Below are positions 45,757 through 54,850 of a DNA stretch of 62,219 nt, piece after piece. Within the stretch, counting starts at the first letter, position 1, and the number at the start of each line of letters is the position of its first letter. The DNA comes from Pseudocolwellia agarivorans (lineage in GTDB: Bacteria; Pseudomonadota; Gammaproteobacteria; Enterobacterales; Alteromonadaceae), in NCBI RefSeq assembly GCF_002000085.1, contig NZ_MUZU01000017.1, positions 1 through 62,219 on the forward strand, written 5' to 3'. The position numbers were made by a program, and so were the translations under genes. The notes beneath the pieces are model-generated. The model made no database searches. It was given only the letters and a program-made list of their open reading frames with translations, and was not told where the DNA came from.

Positions 45757-47022
45757 ATGAACACTGGATCAGCACAAGAAAATACGATCAGTCCCAATTC
45801 TGGTCACTTTATGCATTGGGTGATCGTTTTTATAGCGATGATGTGCTTATTGGTTTCAAACGGAATGATCATAACCGGTATCACCGCTTTTGATAGCGCA
45901 ATGTTAGCTGAGTTCCCTGATTGGTCTAGAGGCGACCTAAAATTAAGAGGCCTAATAACTTTAGCGCTTACCGGCATACTTGCACCATTTGTTGGAATTT
46001 TAATTGATAAAATTGGCGTTAAACTGCTGATGATTGTTGGCGCATTAGTACTTAGTGCCAGCTACTATGCTTACGGGAATATCACAAATATAAGTCAGCT
46101 TTATATGATACATGCCGCTTTTTCTGTAGTTTTATTAGCCTGTGGATTAAATGTAGCAGTAATTTTAGTATCAAACTGGTTTGTAAAATTAAGGGGGACT
46201 GCAATAGGGATTGCCGTAGTAGGTACTTCTTTAGGTGGTGCATTACTGGCTCCATTATTTAGTTCTTGGTTAGCATCCGGTATGAACTGGCGCGAAGCTT
46301 ACCAACTCGCTGCTGTTATCCCATCTGTATTATTTTTATTAGCTTTATTTTTAGTTAAAAACCGCCCTACTGATTGTAATCGTAAACCATTCGGCTTTAG
46401 TAATGATGTTAATGCTGATGCGGAATCACAAGAAGCTGATTTATCTCAACACGGTTTAGAATACATAGACGCAATAAAAACACGTTCATTTTGGGCTATC
46501 GCATTTATTGCTATGTTTACTTTTTATACCATAATGGGCTTTCAAGCGAATTTGATATTGCATTTAATGGACTTAGGTTTTGATGCGCAAACAGCAGCAA
46601 CAGGTTTAAGCGCGTTATTTGTTCCAGCATTAATTGGTAAATTTTTATTCGGCTTAATTGCAGATAAAATACAAGGTAGACGCGTATTGTATTTCAATCT
46701 AACAGCCATGTTATTATCGCTAATTGCTATGTTATTTGCAGATAAAGACAACGTAATGTTTGCCATTATGGGCATTGGTTTTATGTGGGGTGGCTTCTAT
46801 ACCTTACTGCAACTGAATGCGGTAAATAACTTTGGACTTAAAGCTTCAGGTAAATTATTAGGAACTATTACCGTACTTGATGCTATTGGTGGCGGTTTAG
46901 GTATTTGGTCAACAGGCGCTATATATGACGCTTACGGAAGTTACGACAACTCATTCATTATATTTTCAGTGTTAGTTGCTATATCTGTTGTGTTAATTAG
47001 CCAAATTAAGAAACACGTATAA
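45757..47022 (+). CDS. MFS transporter (oxalate/formate-antiporter-like group)
   Basis: 421 residues with 12 predicted helices and a hydrophilic central loop (about 205-235). GILIDKIGVKLLMIVGALVLSASYYAYG and GLIADKIQGRRVLYF are the two MFS A-motif-type loops. Probably imports a carboxylate used by the island. AGGAGC ribosome site. Confidence 0.9.
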   Translation: MNTGSAQENTISPNSGHFMHWVIVFIAMMCLLVSNGMIITGITAFDSAMLAEFPDWSRGDLKLRGLITLALTGILAPFVGILIDKIGVKLLMIVGALVLSASYYAYGNITNISQLYMIHAAFSVVLLACGLNVAVILVSNWFVKLRGTAIGIAVVGTSLGGALLAPLFSSWLASGMNWREAYQLAAVIPSVLFLLALFLVKNRPTDCNRKPFGFSNDVNADAESQEADLSQHGLEYIDAIKTRSFWAIAFIAMFTFYTIMGFQANLILHLMDLGFDAQTAATGLSALFVPALIGKFLFGLIADKIQGRRVLYFNLTAMLLSLIAMLFADKDNVMFAIMGIGFMWGGFYTLLQLNAVNNFGLKASGKLLGTITVLDAIGGGLGIWSTGAIYDAYGSYDNSFIIFSVLVAISVVLISQIKKHV

Positions 47023-47073
47023 ATATAAAATGGTGATCGTGCATATATACACGTTACTCACTGCATTTCCCTT

Positions 47074-47112
47074 CTCTCTTATATAAAATCATTAACTGTT
47101 TATATAAGAGAG
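47074..47112 (+). terminator. Hairpin after MFS gene
   Basis: CTCTCTTATATAAA / TTTATATAAGAGAG, 14-bp perfect stem, 11-nt loop, followed by CTTT. Confidence 0.7.
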
Positions 47113-47168
47113 CTTTACGTTTTAAATATTTACTCTTCTATAATCGGCGACAATAAATAAAGCCAAAC

Positions 47169-47600
47169 TTATTTAAACATCTTAAGATTTGTGGCCATTG
47201 CCTCAGCGGTTTGTTGAAAATTTTCTAATGCTTGCGAACTAATATCTTTTTGCATTTGTTTATGCACATTAGCTTGTGTTTTTAAAATAAAAGCAACCAA
47301 CCGTTTACCCTCTTCGGTTAAAGATAAAAACTGACTTCTTTTGTCTTCAATATTTATCGTTTTTGTTAACCATTGTTTATCAATCATTTCTTTAATCAAA
47401 CGTGCTATTTGTGCTTTGTCTCGGGCAAAATAACTCACAATGTCATTAGCCGTGCACACCTCGTTACTATTAATAAAGGTTAAACATCTTACGTGCATAT
47501 AATTTAATCCTAAGTCACTAGCATTAAGTGCGCTACGCATTGCGATTCTATAAGAATGAATAATATCGAAAACGACATCTGAAATGTATTCGTTACTCAT
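47169..47600 (-). CDS. MarR family regulator
   Basis: 143 residues; winged HTH typical of MarR (YMHVRCLTFINSNEVCTANDIVSYFARDKAQIARLIKEMIDKQWLTKTINIEDKRSQFLSLTEEGKRL). Effector unknown. It is upstream of nothing obvious except the DOPA-dioxygenase-like gene on the same strand (start 48078). Confidence 0.92.
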   Translation of the reverse strand: MSNEYISDVVFDIIHSYRIAMRSALNASDLGLNYMHVRCLTFINSNEVCTANDIVSYFARDKAQIARLIKEMIDKQWLTKTINIEDKRSQFLSLTEEGKRLVAFILKTQANVHKQMQKDISSQALENFQQTAEAMATNLKMFK

Positions 47601-47724
47601 TAAGTTACCTTGGATAGTAATATGAGCTGTAACTTTAGCGCAACCTAGTAGACTTTATCAACCTATATACATCAAAATTAAAGATAAACTCAATTTAACA
47701 AAACTTACACCTAATCACTTATTT

Positions 47725-48078
47725 TTAATCTTCAAATATTGAGGTATTAAGTACAACACTATTTCCTAACCAATAAGCATAAAGGGTATGATCTTTTAAA
47801 TTATTGCCAGACAAAGGATGTATAAAAATAGTTAAACTTTCTCTATTAGCATCAAGCCAAGGAATAAACGCATCAAAATGTTTTTTACCAAACGATATTT
47901 GACAGCTCCACTTAGGATGAGGACCAACAGCTTGTTGATGAATACGTCCAATCTTTAAATTAAAGTGTTCGCCTGCTTTTTCACATAAACGGGTGGCAAA
48001 AGATAATGTTTCTTGTTCAAAATAAATATGCGCGTGGTAAGCATTATGTGAATTTACGGGGCGTTGAGTTGAATTCAT
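47725..48078 (-). CDS. DOPA 4,5-dioxygenase family protein
   Basis: 117 residues from the ATG at 48078 (GAGAG, five bases upstream); an ATG at 48099 adds seven residues. The motifs YHAHIYFEQETLSFA, VGPHPKWSCQISF and IFIHPLSGNNLKDHTLYAYWLG match the bacterial DOPA dioxygenase family, with His residues for metal. Opens catechol-type rings by extradiol cleavage; substrate here unknown. Confidence 0.88.
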   Translation of the reverse strand: MNSTQRPVNSHNAYHAHIYFEQETLSFATRLCEKAGEHFNLKIGRIHQQAVGPHPKWSCQISFGKKHFDAFIPWLDANRESLTIFIHPLSGNNLKDHTLYAYWLGNSVVLNTSIFED

Positions 48079-48121
48079 TGAATCTCTCTTTGCTAACATT
48101 TCCTTACCAGCATATATGAAA

Positions 48122-48152
48122 GGAAAAACAGGCTGTTAAATAAAAACAGCCT
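48122..48152 (-). terminator. Terminator of the DUF900 hydrolase gene
   Basis: AGGCTGTT / AACAGCCT stem, 7-nt loop, with T-run on the minus strand, just past the 48179 stop. Confidence 0.85.
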
Positions 48153-48178
48153 ATTTAATTCGTGTGGTATAAGTTAGG

Positions 48179-49159
48179 CTATTCAGGTTTTATAAGTACA
48201 TGATGACGATCAGCAGGCTTAACTCTCCCCCCGTCAATTGCAGCAATCATATGATGTATAACGGGGCTAATAGTTCCATTTTTATTCCTTAAAAAATAAG
48301 TGTGTCCTTTTTTATCTCCCCAACTGTTATTGAAATTATCGCAATCAACCTCGTAAACGTTACGCGCTAAACGCCCTTCCAACATCGATTCTGGCCCTGT
48401 CATTCCTAACCGGCGTGATACAGTCATATTCTTTAAATTTGCTAGTTTACTAGCGGGCATAGCCAAATCATCATTGGCATAATAGACCACTACATTTCTT
48501 GCAGAATCAGGAATATAACGACCTTTTTCTTTGTATTCTAAAGTATGATTAACAACATCTGCAGCAACCATAAAAACATTACGGAATAACTGTGGCATAT
48601 TACCGGCCATGTCATAAGTAACCCAATTACTTATTGCATTTCTTAAAACACGATTCCCCATTGAGTGTGCTAATACGTTCATCCTACGAGTACAAGGGTC
48701 CACCTTTTTAGCTTCTTCTTTACGCCAATTGTCAAACATACCAAACATACGTGAAAAGGCATCGCCACTTGCCCTTGAAGCACGTTGGTCGTCCCAATAG
48801 TCATCCATAAATGCAACAACAGAGTCATCATCACACGGCCAAATAAGCGGAACTATATGAATAAGCCCAGGCTTTAATTCATCAAACATACTTTGTAAAA
48901 CTTCAGCATTTGGAAATATATCTGACTCTCCAATATTGTTAAAACCATGAATATAAAATAAAACTTGGGTGTTATTACTTAAATCTTTTAACTCCTGGAA
49001 AAATGCTTTACTTCCTATTTCAGTGTAATCATCAACACCGTTTCTGCGACAAAAATACATATCTTGTTGAACACTGGTGTTTTGCATTGAAAAACTAATT
49101 TTTCGTCCCTTTTTAGTCTTGTCTGATTGCTTCGGGGTACGGTTTGTTGCAAATAACAT
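48179..49159 (-). CDS. Alpha/beta hydrolase of the DUF900 type
   Basis: 326 residues, no signal peptide. VLFYIHGFNNIG, LIWPCDDD, and the elbow LAHSMGNRVLRNAI with Ser are clear; His near the C-terminus (KGHTYFLRN) may complete the triad. The family has unknown substrates. Gene stands alone. AAGGAGAA ribosome site before the ATG. Confidence 0.82.
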   Translation of the reverse strand: MLFATNRTPKQSDKTKKGRKISFSMQNTSVQQDMYFCRRNGVDDYTEIGSKAFFQELKDLSNNTQVLFYIHGFNNIGESDIFPNAEVLQSMFDELKPGLIHIVPLIWPCDDDSVVAFMDDYWDDQRASRASGDAFSRMFGMFDNWRKEEAKKVDPCTRRMNVLAHSMGNRVLRNAISNWVTYDMAGNMPQLFRNVFMVAADVVNHTLEYKEKGRYIPDSARNVVVYYANDDLAMPASKLANLKNMTVSRRLGMTGPESMLEGRLARNVYEVDCDNFNNSWGDKKGHTYFLRNKNGTISPVIHHMIAAIDGGRVKPADRHHVLIKPE

Positions 49160-49234
49160 AAACTTCTCCTTTCATTAATTCATTGACAAAATCACTTAAC
49201 ATTATTTTACGAAAACATTGTTACAAGGGTAATA

Positions 49235-49426
49235 TTAGCGTTTACCAAACAGGTTTCTCATTGGGTGTTCTTCCCATGTTTGATCGATGATAAATTGGTT
49301 CATGACAATATCCTTCATTTCTGCGCGTCCTTCTGCGTAGATTTTCCCTGTATTTTTAGACGCTTCTAAATATTTTTTACCCAAAGCAAAGGCTGCAGGT
49401 TTATCTTTCATTAGCGTAATATTCAT
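49235..49426 (-). CDS. Small protein of unknown function
   Basis: 63 residues, charged, no membrane segment. Upstream sequence has AGAACC-like poor ribosome site. It precedes the DUF900 gene by 75 bp on the same strand and may be cotranscribed. Reality as a gene is moderate. The following stretch 49427-49890 is AT-rich with no gene seen. Confidence 0.5.
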   Translation of the reverse strand: MNITLMKDKPAAFALGKKYLEASKNTGKIYAEGRAEMKDIVMNQFIIDQTWEEHPMRNLFGKR

Positions 49427-49890
49427 TTCATGAGAGGTTCTTTTTAAACAACGTTTTACAGAGCACTACTTAGACGTGATTTATTATTATCTGCTTGAGC
49501 AAGTAATAAACTACCTGTTAACAAATACTAAACACCTTGATATAAGTACACGTAATACCATTATAAAAATTTACCATTTTTTAATTTTGTTCATTAAATA
49601 ACCATATCATAAATTTATTTCAGGTGAATAAAACAAATAAACATAAACACAGATGTTTATAGATTATTTAAATTGAGCTAGAAGTAATGCGAGTACAAAA
49701 CAAAGTAAACTAACGCTTACCATGCATTAATTGATTTCTATAAAATTTTTAATGAGGGAAATATTTTATTATTAGTAATTTAACTATATTGGATGAAAAT
49801 AAAGCAAGGTTTTATCAACGATAATTTACAATAGGTGGGATATAAGCATTTGATCAGATTATCTTTAGTCACGCTACAAACAAGCTAAAT

Positions 49891-50469
49891 TTATTTAGTA
49901 TTATTATTTTTATTTTGTATTTTCTCATATACCGCAATAACGTCTTTATTTTTTGACTTTAAAGCCTGAATATAAGCCGTTCTCTCATTTGCATCTCTAT
50001 ATTCAGCATTTGCTCCATGAAATAATAATCGTTCTGTGACTGCTGGAGTGTTTTTTTCTGCGGCTAAAAGTAAAGGTGACTTCTTAAGACGCCCTAAAAC
50101 AATATTAACCTCCGCCCCCTGCTTCACCAGCTCATCTATTATTTGGGGATTTGTATTTTGATACGAAGCAGCACTTAATGCCGTACCATGAAAGTCTATA
50201 TCCCGTTCGTTTACATCTGCCCCTCGACTTATAAGAGCTGAAATTATTTTGGGATCGTTTGTGACAGACGCCGCCCACATTATCACAGGGCCATTCTTAT
50301 TATTAACGTGGAGTGCAGCTGCTGGTATCTCATATACGTCAGCTATTGTTGCAGATTTCCAAAATGCTTCCGTACTATATTGTTGATATGGATTACTTAA
50401 TTTTAAATACACAAATAACCCCATTGCTGCAACAAGGCTAATAATTAACGTTGGATTTACCGAGTTCAT
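49891..50469 (-). CDS. Ankyrin-repeat membrane-anchored protein
   Basis: 192 residues. An N-terminal hydrophobic anchor (TLIISLVAAMGLFVYLKL) and about four ankyrin repeats (GPVIMWAASVTNDPKIISALISRGADVNERD, TALSAASYQNTNPQIIDELVKQGAEVN.., PLLLAAEKNTPAVTERLLFHGANAEYRD, TAYIQALKSKNKDVIAVYEK). A protein-protein interaction protein facing the periplasm. Partner unknown. Confidence 0.85.
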   Translation of the reverse strand: MNSVNPTLIISLVAAMGLFVYLKLSNPYQQYSTEAFWKSATIADVYEIPAAALHVNNKNGPVIMWAASVTNDPKIISALISRGADVNERDIDFHGTALSAASYQNTNPQIIDELVKQGAEVNIVLGRLKKSPLLLAAEKNTPAVTERLLFHGANAEYRDANERTAYIQALKSKNKDVIAVYEKIQNKNNNTK

Positions 50470-50622
50470 ATCTAGATTCTCTTTATCATGTATTGAAAGT
50501 GCTTCCTACGATAATATAAACGTAATACTTAATATTTTTTAGTGAAATGCATCATTAATTGAAATCCAGTAGTATTTATCTCTGCTATTTTAGTCCAAAT
50601 ATTGATGTAAATTTGATGCTCA

Positions 50623-50847
50623 CTATACGTTTTTAATCGCTTGAACAGCTGACCACGTTGAAACACCGTACGGCACAAGGTATGTAAGAATTATTTTTAT
50701 AAAATCTTCGCCAGACAAAGTCATCGTGAGTATTTTTTCACTGTGGTTAATGAGTGCCAAAAGTGTACCTACTAATAAAGCAACTTTTATAGCTCTAAAC
50801 ATGACTTGTTTAGAAAAGGCTAACGAGATAAAACTATTCTGATTCAT
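50623..50847 (-). CDS. NrtS-like small membrane protein
   Basis: 74 residues from the ATG at 50847 (upstream ORF start would give 86). Two helices: FRAIKVALLVGTLLALIN and FIKIILTYLVPYGVSTWSAVQ. The pattern YLVPYGVSTWSAV matches the NrtS family (putative nitrate/nitrite transport-related). Function in this context unknown. The downstream side 50884-51390 has no supported gene. Confidence 0.7.
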   Translation of the reverse strand: MNQNSFISLAFSKQVMFRAIKVALLVGTLLALINHSEKILTMTLSGEDFIKIILTYLVPYGVSTWSAVQAIKNV

Positions 50848-51413
50848 TAATAAATAACACACCTTTTTTAAATTAAAACCCAACCCAAGGGTTATGCACT
50901 AAAACTAGACCAACAATATGACTACTCTAACAAAATTAATTAATTCAGCCTTACAGCATAAAGATCAAATAATCCGAGAAACGAATTTTTAGCTATGTTT
51001 GTACTGAGTAGGACAGTATCTTCTGGATATGTCTGAATTTATACCCTTTTTACTTCCACCAAAATTAAACACCATCAAATTAGGCCTGTTTATTACTACT
51101 CTACCTGTAACAGTAAATTCACCACTGTTATTATACTTCTCATTAACATGGTATATTTTCAGGCATGAAGTAATCAACAATTCCATTATTCATCTTATAG
51201 CCATATTACCGTTTCCTCCTTCAGTTAAAAACCAAACAAAAGCATATTAATCGTTGGATAATGATGGAAATATATCTAACGATCTTACTTTAAAACTAGA
51301 GAATCATTCTGACTCAATTGCCTTGTATGGATAATAACACCCACATCCATGTTCTTTTTCCAAACCAGTTTAGGTAAAGTGAGGCCCAAGCTTTGGCTGC
51401 AACCAAAGCCTTT

Positions 51414-51545
51414 TTATACGATAGTTCGATTGATTGATGGCTCCTCTGTCGAGAGACCGATAACAAGTAAGAACATCGTATAAAACTCCAAGCACTAAAC
51501 TCGAATAGTCAACGGGGCCTCGAGCCCGAATTAGCAAGGCGGAGT
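51414..51545 (+). ncRNA. Candidate IS110 bridge RNA
   Basis: Two long stem-loops in the left non-coding part: TTATACGAT / ATCGTATAA (51414-51422 with 51475-51483) and ACTCC / GGAGT (51485-51489 with 51541-51545), the second enclosing GGGGC..GCCC. IS110-group elements encode a two-loop bridge RNA upstream of the transposase that pairs with target and donor DNA. Pairing with the junctions cannot be tested here. Confidence 0.55.
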
Positions 51546-51554
51546 CAGCTTATT

Positions 51555-52511
51555 ATGAATTGCAAAAATAATCAAAATGAAATTAATGTCGGAGTCGATA
51601 CAGGTAAAACTCAACTCGACATTTACATACGCCCTTTCGATATTTATTTCACCGTAACTAACGATGAAAAAGGTATCAATAAAGCCATAAAAGAAATTAG
51701 AAAACACAAGCCAACACGCATTGTGATTGAAGCAACAGGACGACTTGAGCAAGCCTTTATTATCGCTTGTGCAAACGAAAAATTACCGTTTGTTGTTGCC
51801 AACCCTGTCCGCATTAAAAAATTTGCAGGCTCTGTGGGGCAATTAGCGAAAACAGACAAGCTGGATGCTAAGTTGATTGCCTATTATAGCGAAGCGATAA
51901 AGCCCAAGCTATCTACGCTTAAGCCAGAAACTTTAAGAAAGATGAGTGACTTATTATCCAGACGTTGCCAGTTAATGGAAATACGTACCATGGAGAAAAA
52001 TCGTCTTCAAATACTACCAAAATCACTAGAAAGTACGATAAATCCCATGCTCACTGTTATTAATAATCAACTCACAAAAATAGACAATAAAATGGTTAAA
52101 CTCATTGAGCAATGTGAAGAATATCAAATAAAAAATGACATTATTCAGAGTGTTCCTGGCGTAGGAAATGTCGTTGCATTTAGCCTGCTAAGTAACATGC
52201 CTGAGCTTGGCTATATCACCAATAAAGAAGCCGCGGCCCTCGTTGGAGTAGCGCCAATTAACCGAGAAAGTGGCATATATAAAGGGAAACGAATGATACG
52301 TGGCGGACGTCATCAAATACGGACTGCGATGTTTATGTCCATGATGTCAGCGATGCAATGTAATCCCGTTTTTAAGGCAACATACCAGCGGCTTGTTGCT
52401 GCCGGAAAACCAAAGAAAATTGCGATTATTGCCTGTGTTAGAAAGATGATTGTGATCTTAAATTCGATGGTCAGAGATGGTGTATATTGGGATCCAAAAA
52501 TGAATCAATAA
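51555..52511 (+). CDS. IS110-family transposase (recombinase)
   Basis: 318 residues. An N-terminal RuvC-like DEDD domain (NVGVDTGKTQLDIYIRP.., IVIEATGRLEQAFIIA.., AKTDKLDAKLIAYY) and C-terminal Transposase_20 domain (IQSVPGVGNVVAFSLLSNMPELGYITNKEAAALVGVAPINRESG..GRHQIRTAMFMSMM) with the catalytic Ser region at SG. Full length, probably active. Confidence 0.95.
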   Translation: MNCKNNQNEINVGVDTGKTQLDIYIRPFDIYFTVTNDEKGINKAIKEIRKHKPTRIVIEATGRLEQAFIIACANEKLPFVVANPVRIKKFAGSVGQLAKTDKLDAKLIAYYSEAIKPKLSTLKPETLRKMSDLLSRRCQLMEIRTMEKNRLQILPKSLESTINPMLTVINNQLTKIDNKMVKLIEQCEEYQIKNDIIQSVPGVGNVVAFSLLSNMPELGYITNKEAAALVGVAPINRESGIYKGKRMIRGGRHQIRTAMFMSMMSAMQCNPVFKATYQRLVAAGKPKKIAIIACVRKMIVILNSMVRDGVYWDPKMNQ

Positions 52512-52528
52512 TTAAGATTTGACACCAT

Positions 52529-52542
52529 AGTCACTTGTTAGC
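52529..52542. repeat. attC remnant at the right edge of IS110
   Basis: AGTCACTTGTTAGC equals the outer end of a nearby attC (56698-56712: AGTCACTTGTTAGG). No rest of the site remains, so an attC seems to have been cut by the IS110 insertion. The cassette it belonged to (52543-52752) has no ORF and no similarity I could find to other cassettes. Confidence 0.5.
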
Positions 52543-52752
52543 TGTATAAAGATAAACGCTTGCGGTTTACCGCTATAACTTACCAATAAGGCAATTATTT
52601 ATTAGTAATACACTTTACTTAAAAGTTAACGCAAAGAAAACAACGATAAACTATTAACATTAAGTAAATTTTAATTAGAGATAGGTAGATAGAAACGTAA
52701 AACCTTTTTACTAAAAACCAATCCCTGATTTATACAAACTGAATAAGACTGC

Positions 52753-52847
52753 TAACGCCTCATTCAGAGGCTAAAAATTGTTGGCCAAAATAGCGAGGCA
52801 CGAGCAACGGCCAACTGTTTTTAGTCCTGCTGCAATGCCTTGTTATA
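52753..52847 (-). repeat. attC site 1 (distal array)
   Basis: About 95 bp with TAACGCC at one end and CTTGTTAT at the other and palindromic arms CTAAAAATTGTTGGCC / GGCCAACTGTTTTTAG. On the minus strand it reads AACAAG..GGCGTTA, the normal orientation, so cassettes are on the minus strand. Belongs to ORF-less cassette A. Confidence 0.9.
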
Positions 52848-53097
52848 TGCCTGATAAACTTTAACTTAATGACTAAAGTCAGAAGTAAAAGACGGTAGTA
52901 ATAAATGCACTATAAATTGAGCTACCCATAAATGCCAGGACGAAATAATAGCTTTACCACAAAAGTGTCTTTAACAAGGTAAAGCTTATTAGTGACTATT
53001 GAAAAACTATAATAGCGAAACCCGTAGCAGCACTTATAGATGTATAAGTTAGTAGCTAAATGATCAACTAACCCAACCATACTACATGAATTGCATA
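52848..53097 (-). ncRNA. ORF-less cassette A with conserved nested hairpin
   Basis: No ORF of note. Shares long runs with copies at 54603 and 59785 (for example GCACTATAAATTGAGCTACC). Hairpin at 52944-52990: GCTTTACC / GGTAAAGC, with TAATA/TATTA extending the stem and an inner CAC/GTG stem. Strand of any transcript is assumed to be that of the array. Confidence 0.55.
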
Positions 53098-53192
53098 TAA
53101 CGCCTTGCTAAGAGGCAAAAAATTGTTTGCTAAAATGTTGAGCGGAGCGAAAACAGCAAACTGTTTTTTGTCCTTTTAAGCAACTTGTTATG
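53098..53192 (-). repeat. attC site 2
   Basis: TAACGCC..TTGTTATG, about 95 bp, arms CAAAAAATTGTTTGCT / AGCAAACTGTTTTTTG. Belongs to ORF-less cassette D. Confidence 0.9.
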
Positions 53193-53448
53193 TGTTTACT
53201 GTACTCAATTCTAAACGCAAAAGGTACAAGTAAACACCGTTATTTTTAACAAAACGCTAATTTGAGCGCACCACTACATTAAGTACGAACTAATGGATTT
53301 GCCACCTTTGAAAAAGGTATAAAAGGCAAAGCCTATTAGTGACCACCACAAAACTAAACTAGCGAAAACTCGTAAGCAGCGATTACAAAGCTATGGAGCT
53401 TAATAAAACTATTTCAGCTCGTGCCAACAACTAAATGCAGAAGACACA
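53193..53448 (-). ncRNA. ORF-less cassette D, diverged member
   Basis: Diverged copy of the cassette family, recognisable by GCCTATTAGTGACC and the nested hairpin 53290-53339: GGATTTGCC / GGCAAAGCC (one mismatch) enclosing ACCTTT-gaa-AAAGGT. No ORF. Its stem bases differ from A, B and C in a compensatory way. Confidence 0.5.
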
Positions 53449-53545
53449 TAACGCTTTGCTAAGCGGCAATAAAATTGTTGGCTAAAATAAGCGAGGTACG
53501 AGCAAAAAGCCAACTGTTTTTTGTCCGTTTAAGCAACTTGTTAGG
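53449..53545 (-). repeat. attC site 3
   Basis: TAACGCTTTGCTAAGCGG..CTTGTTAGGC, about 97 bp. The stop of the 53541 gene lies inside its outer end. Confidence 0.9.
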
Positions 53546-54173
53546 CAAAATTTTCTAAGCCTATCTCGCTACTATTTTTATAAACATCTTTAAAGTCTGC
53601 AATTTCAGAAAAGTAACGCATCCCTGGTTGAAGTTCACGTTCCTCACAAAAAACAATTCTTTCATAAGGCTCACCTTGATCATGTTCAAAATGGCAATAG
53701 ATATGTGGCTGGCCGTAATATCCATCTCCTGACCAGTTTATTGACTCAATAGACTCAAATGGTATTTCACCAACCATCCAAACTTTTAGATCGCCATCTT
53801 CACCATTAACGTAATCTCTAAATCTATACCCATTTTCAACTTCAACCAGAGAACCAATTCTTAAGGCTACTCTTATACCACGGTGATATGTTTCAAGTAG
53901 GCCTAAACGAAACCAAGAAGAAATACCCTCGTCATCAGATGTTTCAGGGTAAAGATCTACACGATCAACATCTCTTAAAATAATATCGGATGTTAATTTA
54001 TTAGCCTTAATTTCAAGAAGCTTATCTTCAAAAATCACGCGTAACTCTTCGCGTTTAGTTACCTTTTCTGAATTGGTTAAACGTACCACTTTATTCGGTT
54101 TAAATTTATCCCAAAAAAACCAAATAGCAGTAATTCCACCTAATATGGTAGCGAAACCTAAAATTAACTCCAT
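53541..54173 (-). CDS. Cassette gene: membrane-anchored hypothetical protein
   Basis: 210 residues. One N-terminal helix (LILGFATILGGITAIWFFWD) then a charged soluble domain with no motif I can name; contains WFRLGLLETYHRGIRVALRIGSLVEVE and an acidic region. Stop codon lies in its own attC, usual for integron cassettes. Function unknown. Confidence 0.8.
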   Translation of the reverse strand: MELILGFATILGGITAIWFFWDKFKPNKVVRLTNSEKVTKREELRVIFEDKLLEIKANKLTSDIILRDVDRVDLYPETSDDEGISSWFRLGLLETYHRGIRVALRIGSLVEVENGYRFRDYVNGEDGDLKVWMVGEIPFESIESINWSGDGYYGQPHIYCHFEHDQGEPYERIVFCEERELQPGMRYFSEIADFKDVYKNSSEIGLENFA

Positions 54174-54195
54174 ACGTGAAATTGATCCTTTTGCC

Positions 54196-54287
54196 TAACG
54201 CCCAATTAATGGGCTTTTATTGCTGGCTATAATTTGCGAGGGACGAGCACAGCCAGCTGTAAAAGTCCCGTTCAATTGCTTGTTATA
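54196..54287 (-). repeat. attC site 4
   Basis: TAACGCCCAATTAATGGG..TTGCTTGTTATATG, about 92 bp; very similar to attC 5 and 12. Confidence 0.9.
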
Positions 54288-54293
54288 TGTAAA

Positions 54294-54491
54294 TTACATA
54301 TACGTTTTAACCAATTCCATTAACTGAGTAACTAACATTATTGAACCTAATACGATAAAAACATTAGGCGAAGCAAAATTAGATTTAGCAGGAGGAATAC
54401 TTTTAAGCTTTTTCCCGTGAGCTATTAACCCTAAACCAACACAAATTAGAACAAGGCTGATAATTAAGTCAGCTAAAACATTTGGTGACAC
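54294..54491 (-). CDS. Cassette gene: two-helix membrane protein
   Basis: 65 residues from the GTG at 54491, which has AGGAAG nearby; the ORF could be read from a TTG inside the next attC, which is unlikely. Two helices (ADLIISLVLICVGLGLIAHG and NVFIVLGSIMLVTQLMELV). Function unknown. Confidence 0.65.
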   Translation of the reverse strand: MSPNVLADLIISLVLICVGLGLIAHGKKLKSIPPAKSNFASPNVFIVLGSIMLVTQLMELVKTYM

Positions 54492-54511
54492 TATACTTCC
54501 TTTTTTACATA

Positions 54512-54602
54512 TAACGCCCAATTAATGGGCTTTTATTGCTGGCTATAATTGCGAGGAACGAGCACAGCCAGCTGTAAAAGTCCCGTTGAATTGCTTGTTA
54601 TA
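54512..54602 (-). repeat. attC site 5
   Basis: TAACGCCCAATTAATGGG..TTGCTTGTTAT, about 91 bp, near-identical to attC 4. Belongs to ORF-less cassette B. Confidence 0.9.
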
Positions 54603-54850
54603 TGCCTGATAAATCTAAACTTAAATACAAAAGTTCAAAGTAAAAGACGGTAGTAATAAACGCACTATAAATTGAGCTACCCACAAATGCCAGAACGAAA
54701 TAATAGCTTTACCAACAAAGTCTTTTAAATAGATAAAGCTTATTAGTGGCTATTCGAAAACTAGAATAGCGATACTCGTAATAGCGTTTACAAAAGTAAA
54801 AGTTAATAACCAAATTTTTAGCTAAACCACCCTACTTCATGAATTGCATA
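54603..54850 (-). ncRNA. ORF-less cassette B with conserved nested hairpin
   Basis: Copy of the family in cassettes A and C. The 54699-54743 hairpin pairs GCTTTA / TAAAGC; the top of the stem (ACC against GAT) has one mismatch. No ORF. Shares ACGCACTATAAATTGAGCTA and AGCGTTTACAAAAGTAAAAG with copy C. Confidence 0.55.

Larger units (their letters stand above)
51391..52528 (+). mobile_element. IS110-family insertion sequence (ends approximate)
   Basis: A transposase with about 165 bp of structured non-coding DNA to its left and a few bp to its right. IS110 elements lack terminal inverted repeats, so the ends cannot be fixed by eye. The right end probably abuts the attC remnant at 52529. Confidence 0.7.

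Noticed and set aside
50989-51250. Two small overlapping ORFs on opposite strands (65 and 73 codons).
   Set aside because: No ribosome site, no recognisable motif, mutual overlap; most likely random open frames.
51275-51335. A degenerate attC (CTAACGA..GCCTTGTATGG) left of IS110.
   Set aside because: Only the ends resemble an attC, the GTTA core is broken and no palindromic arms are seen.
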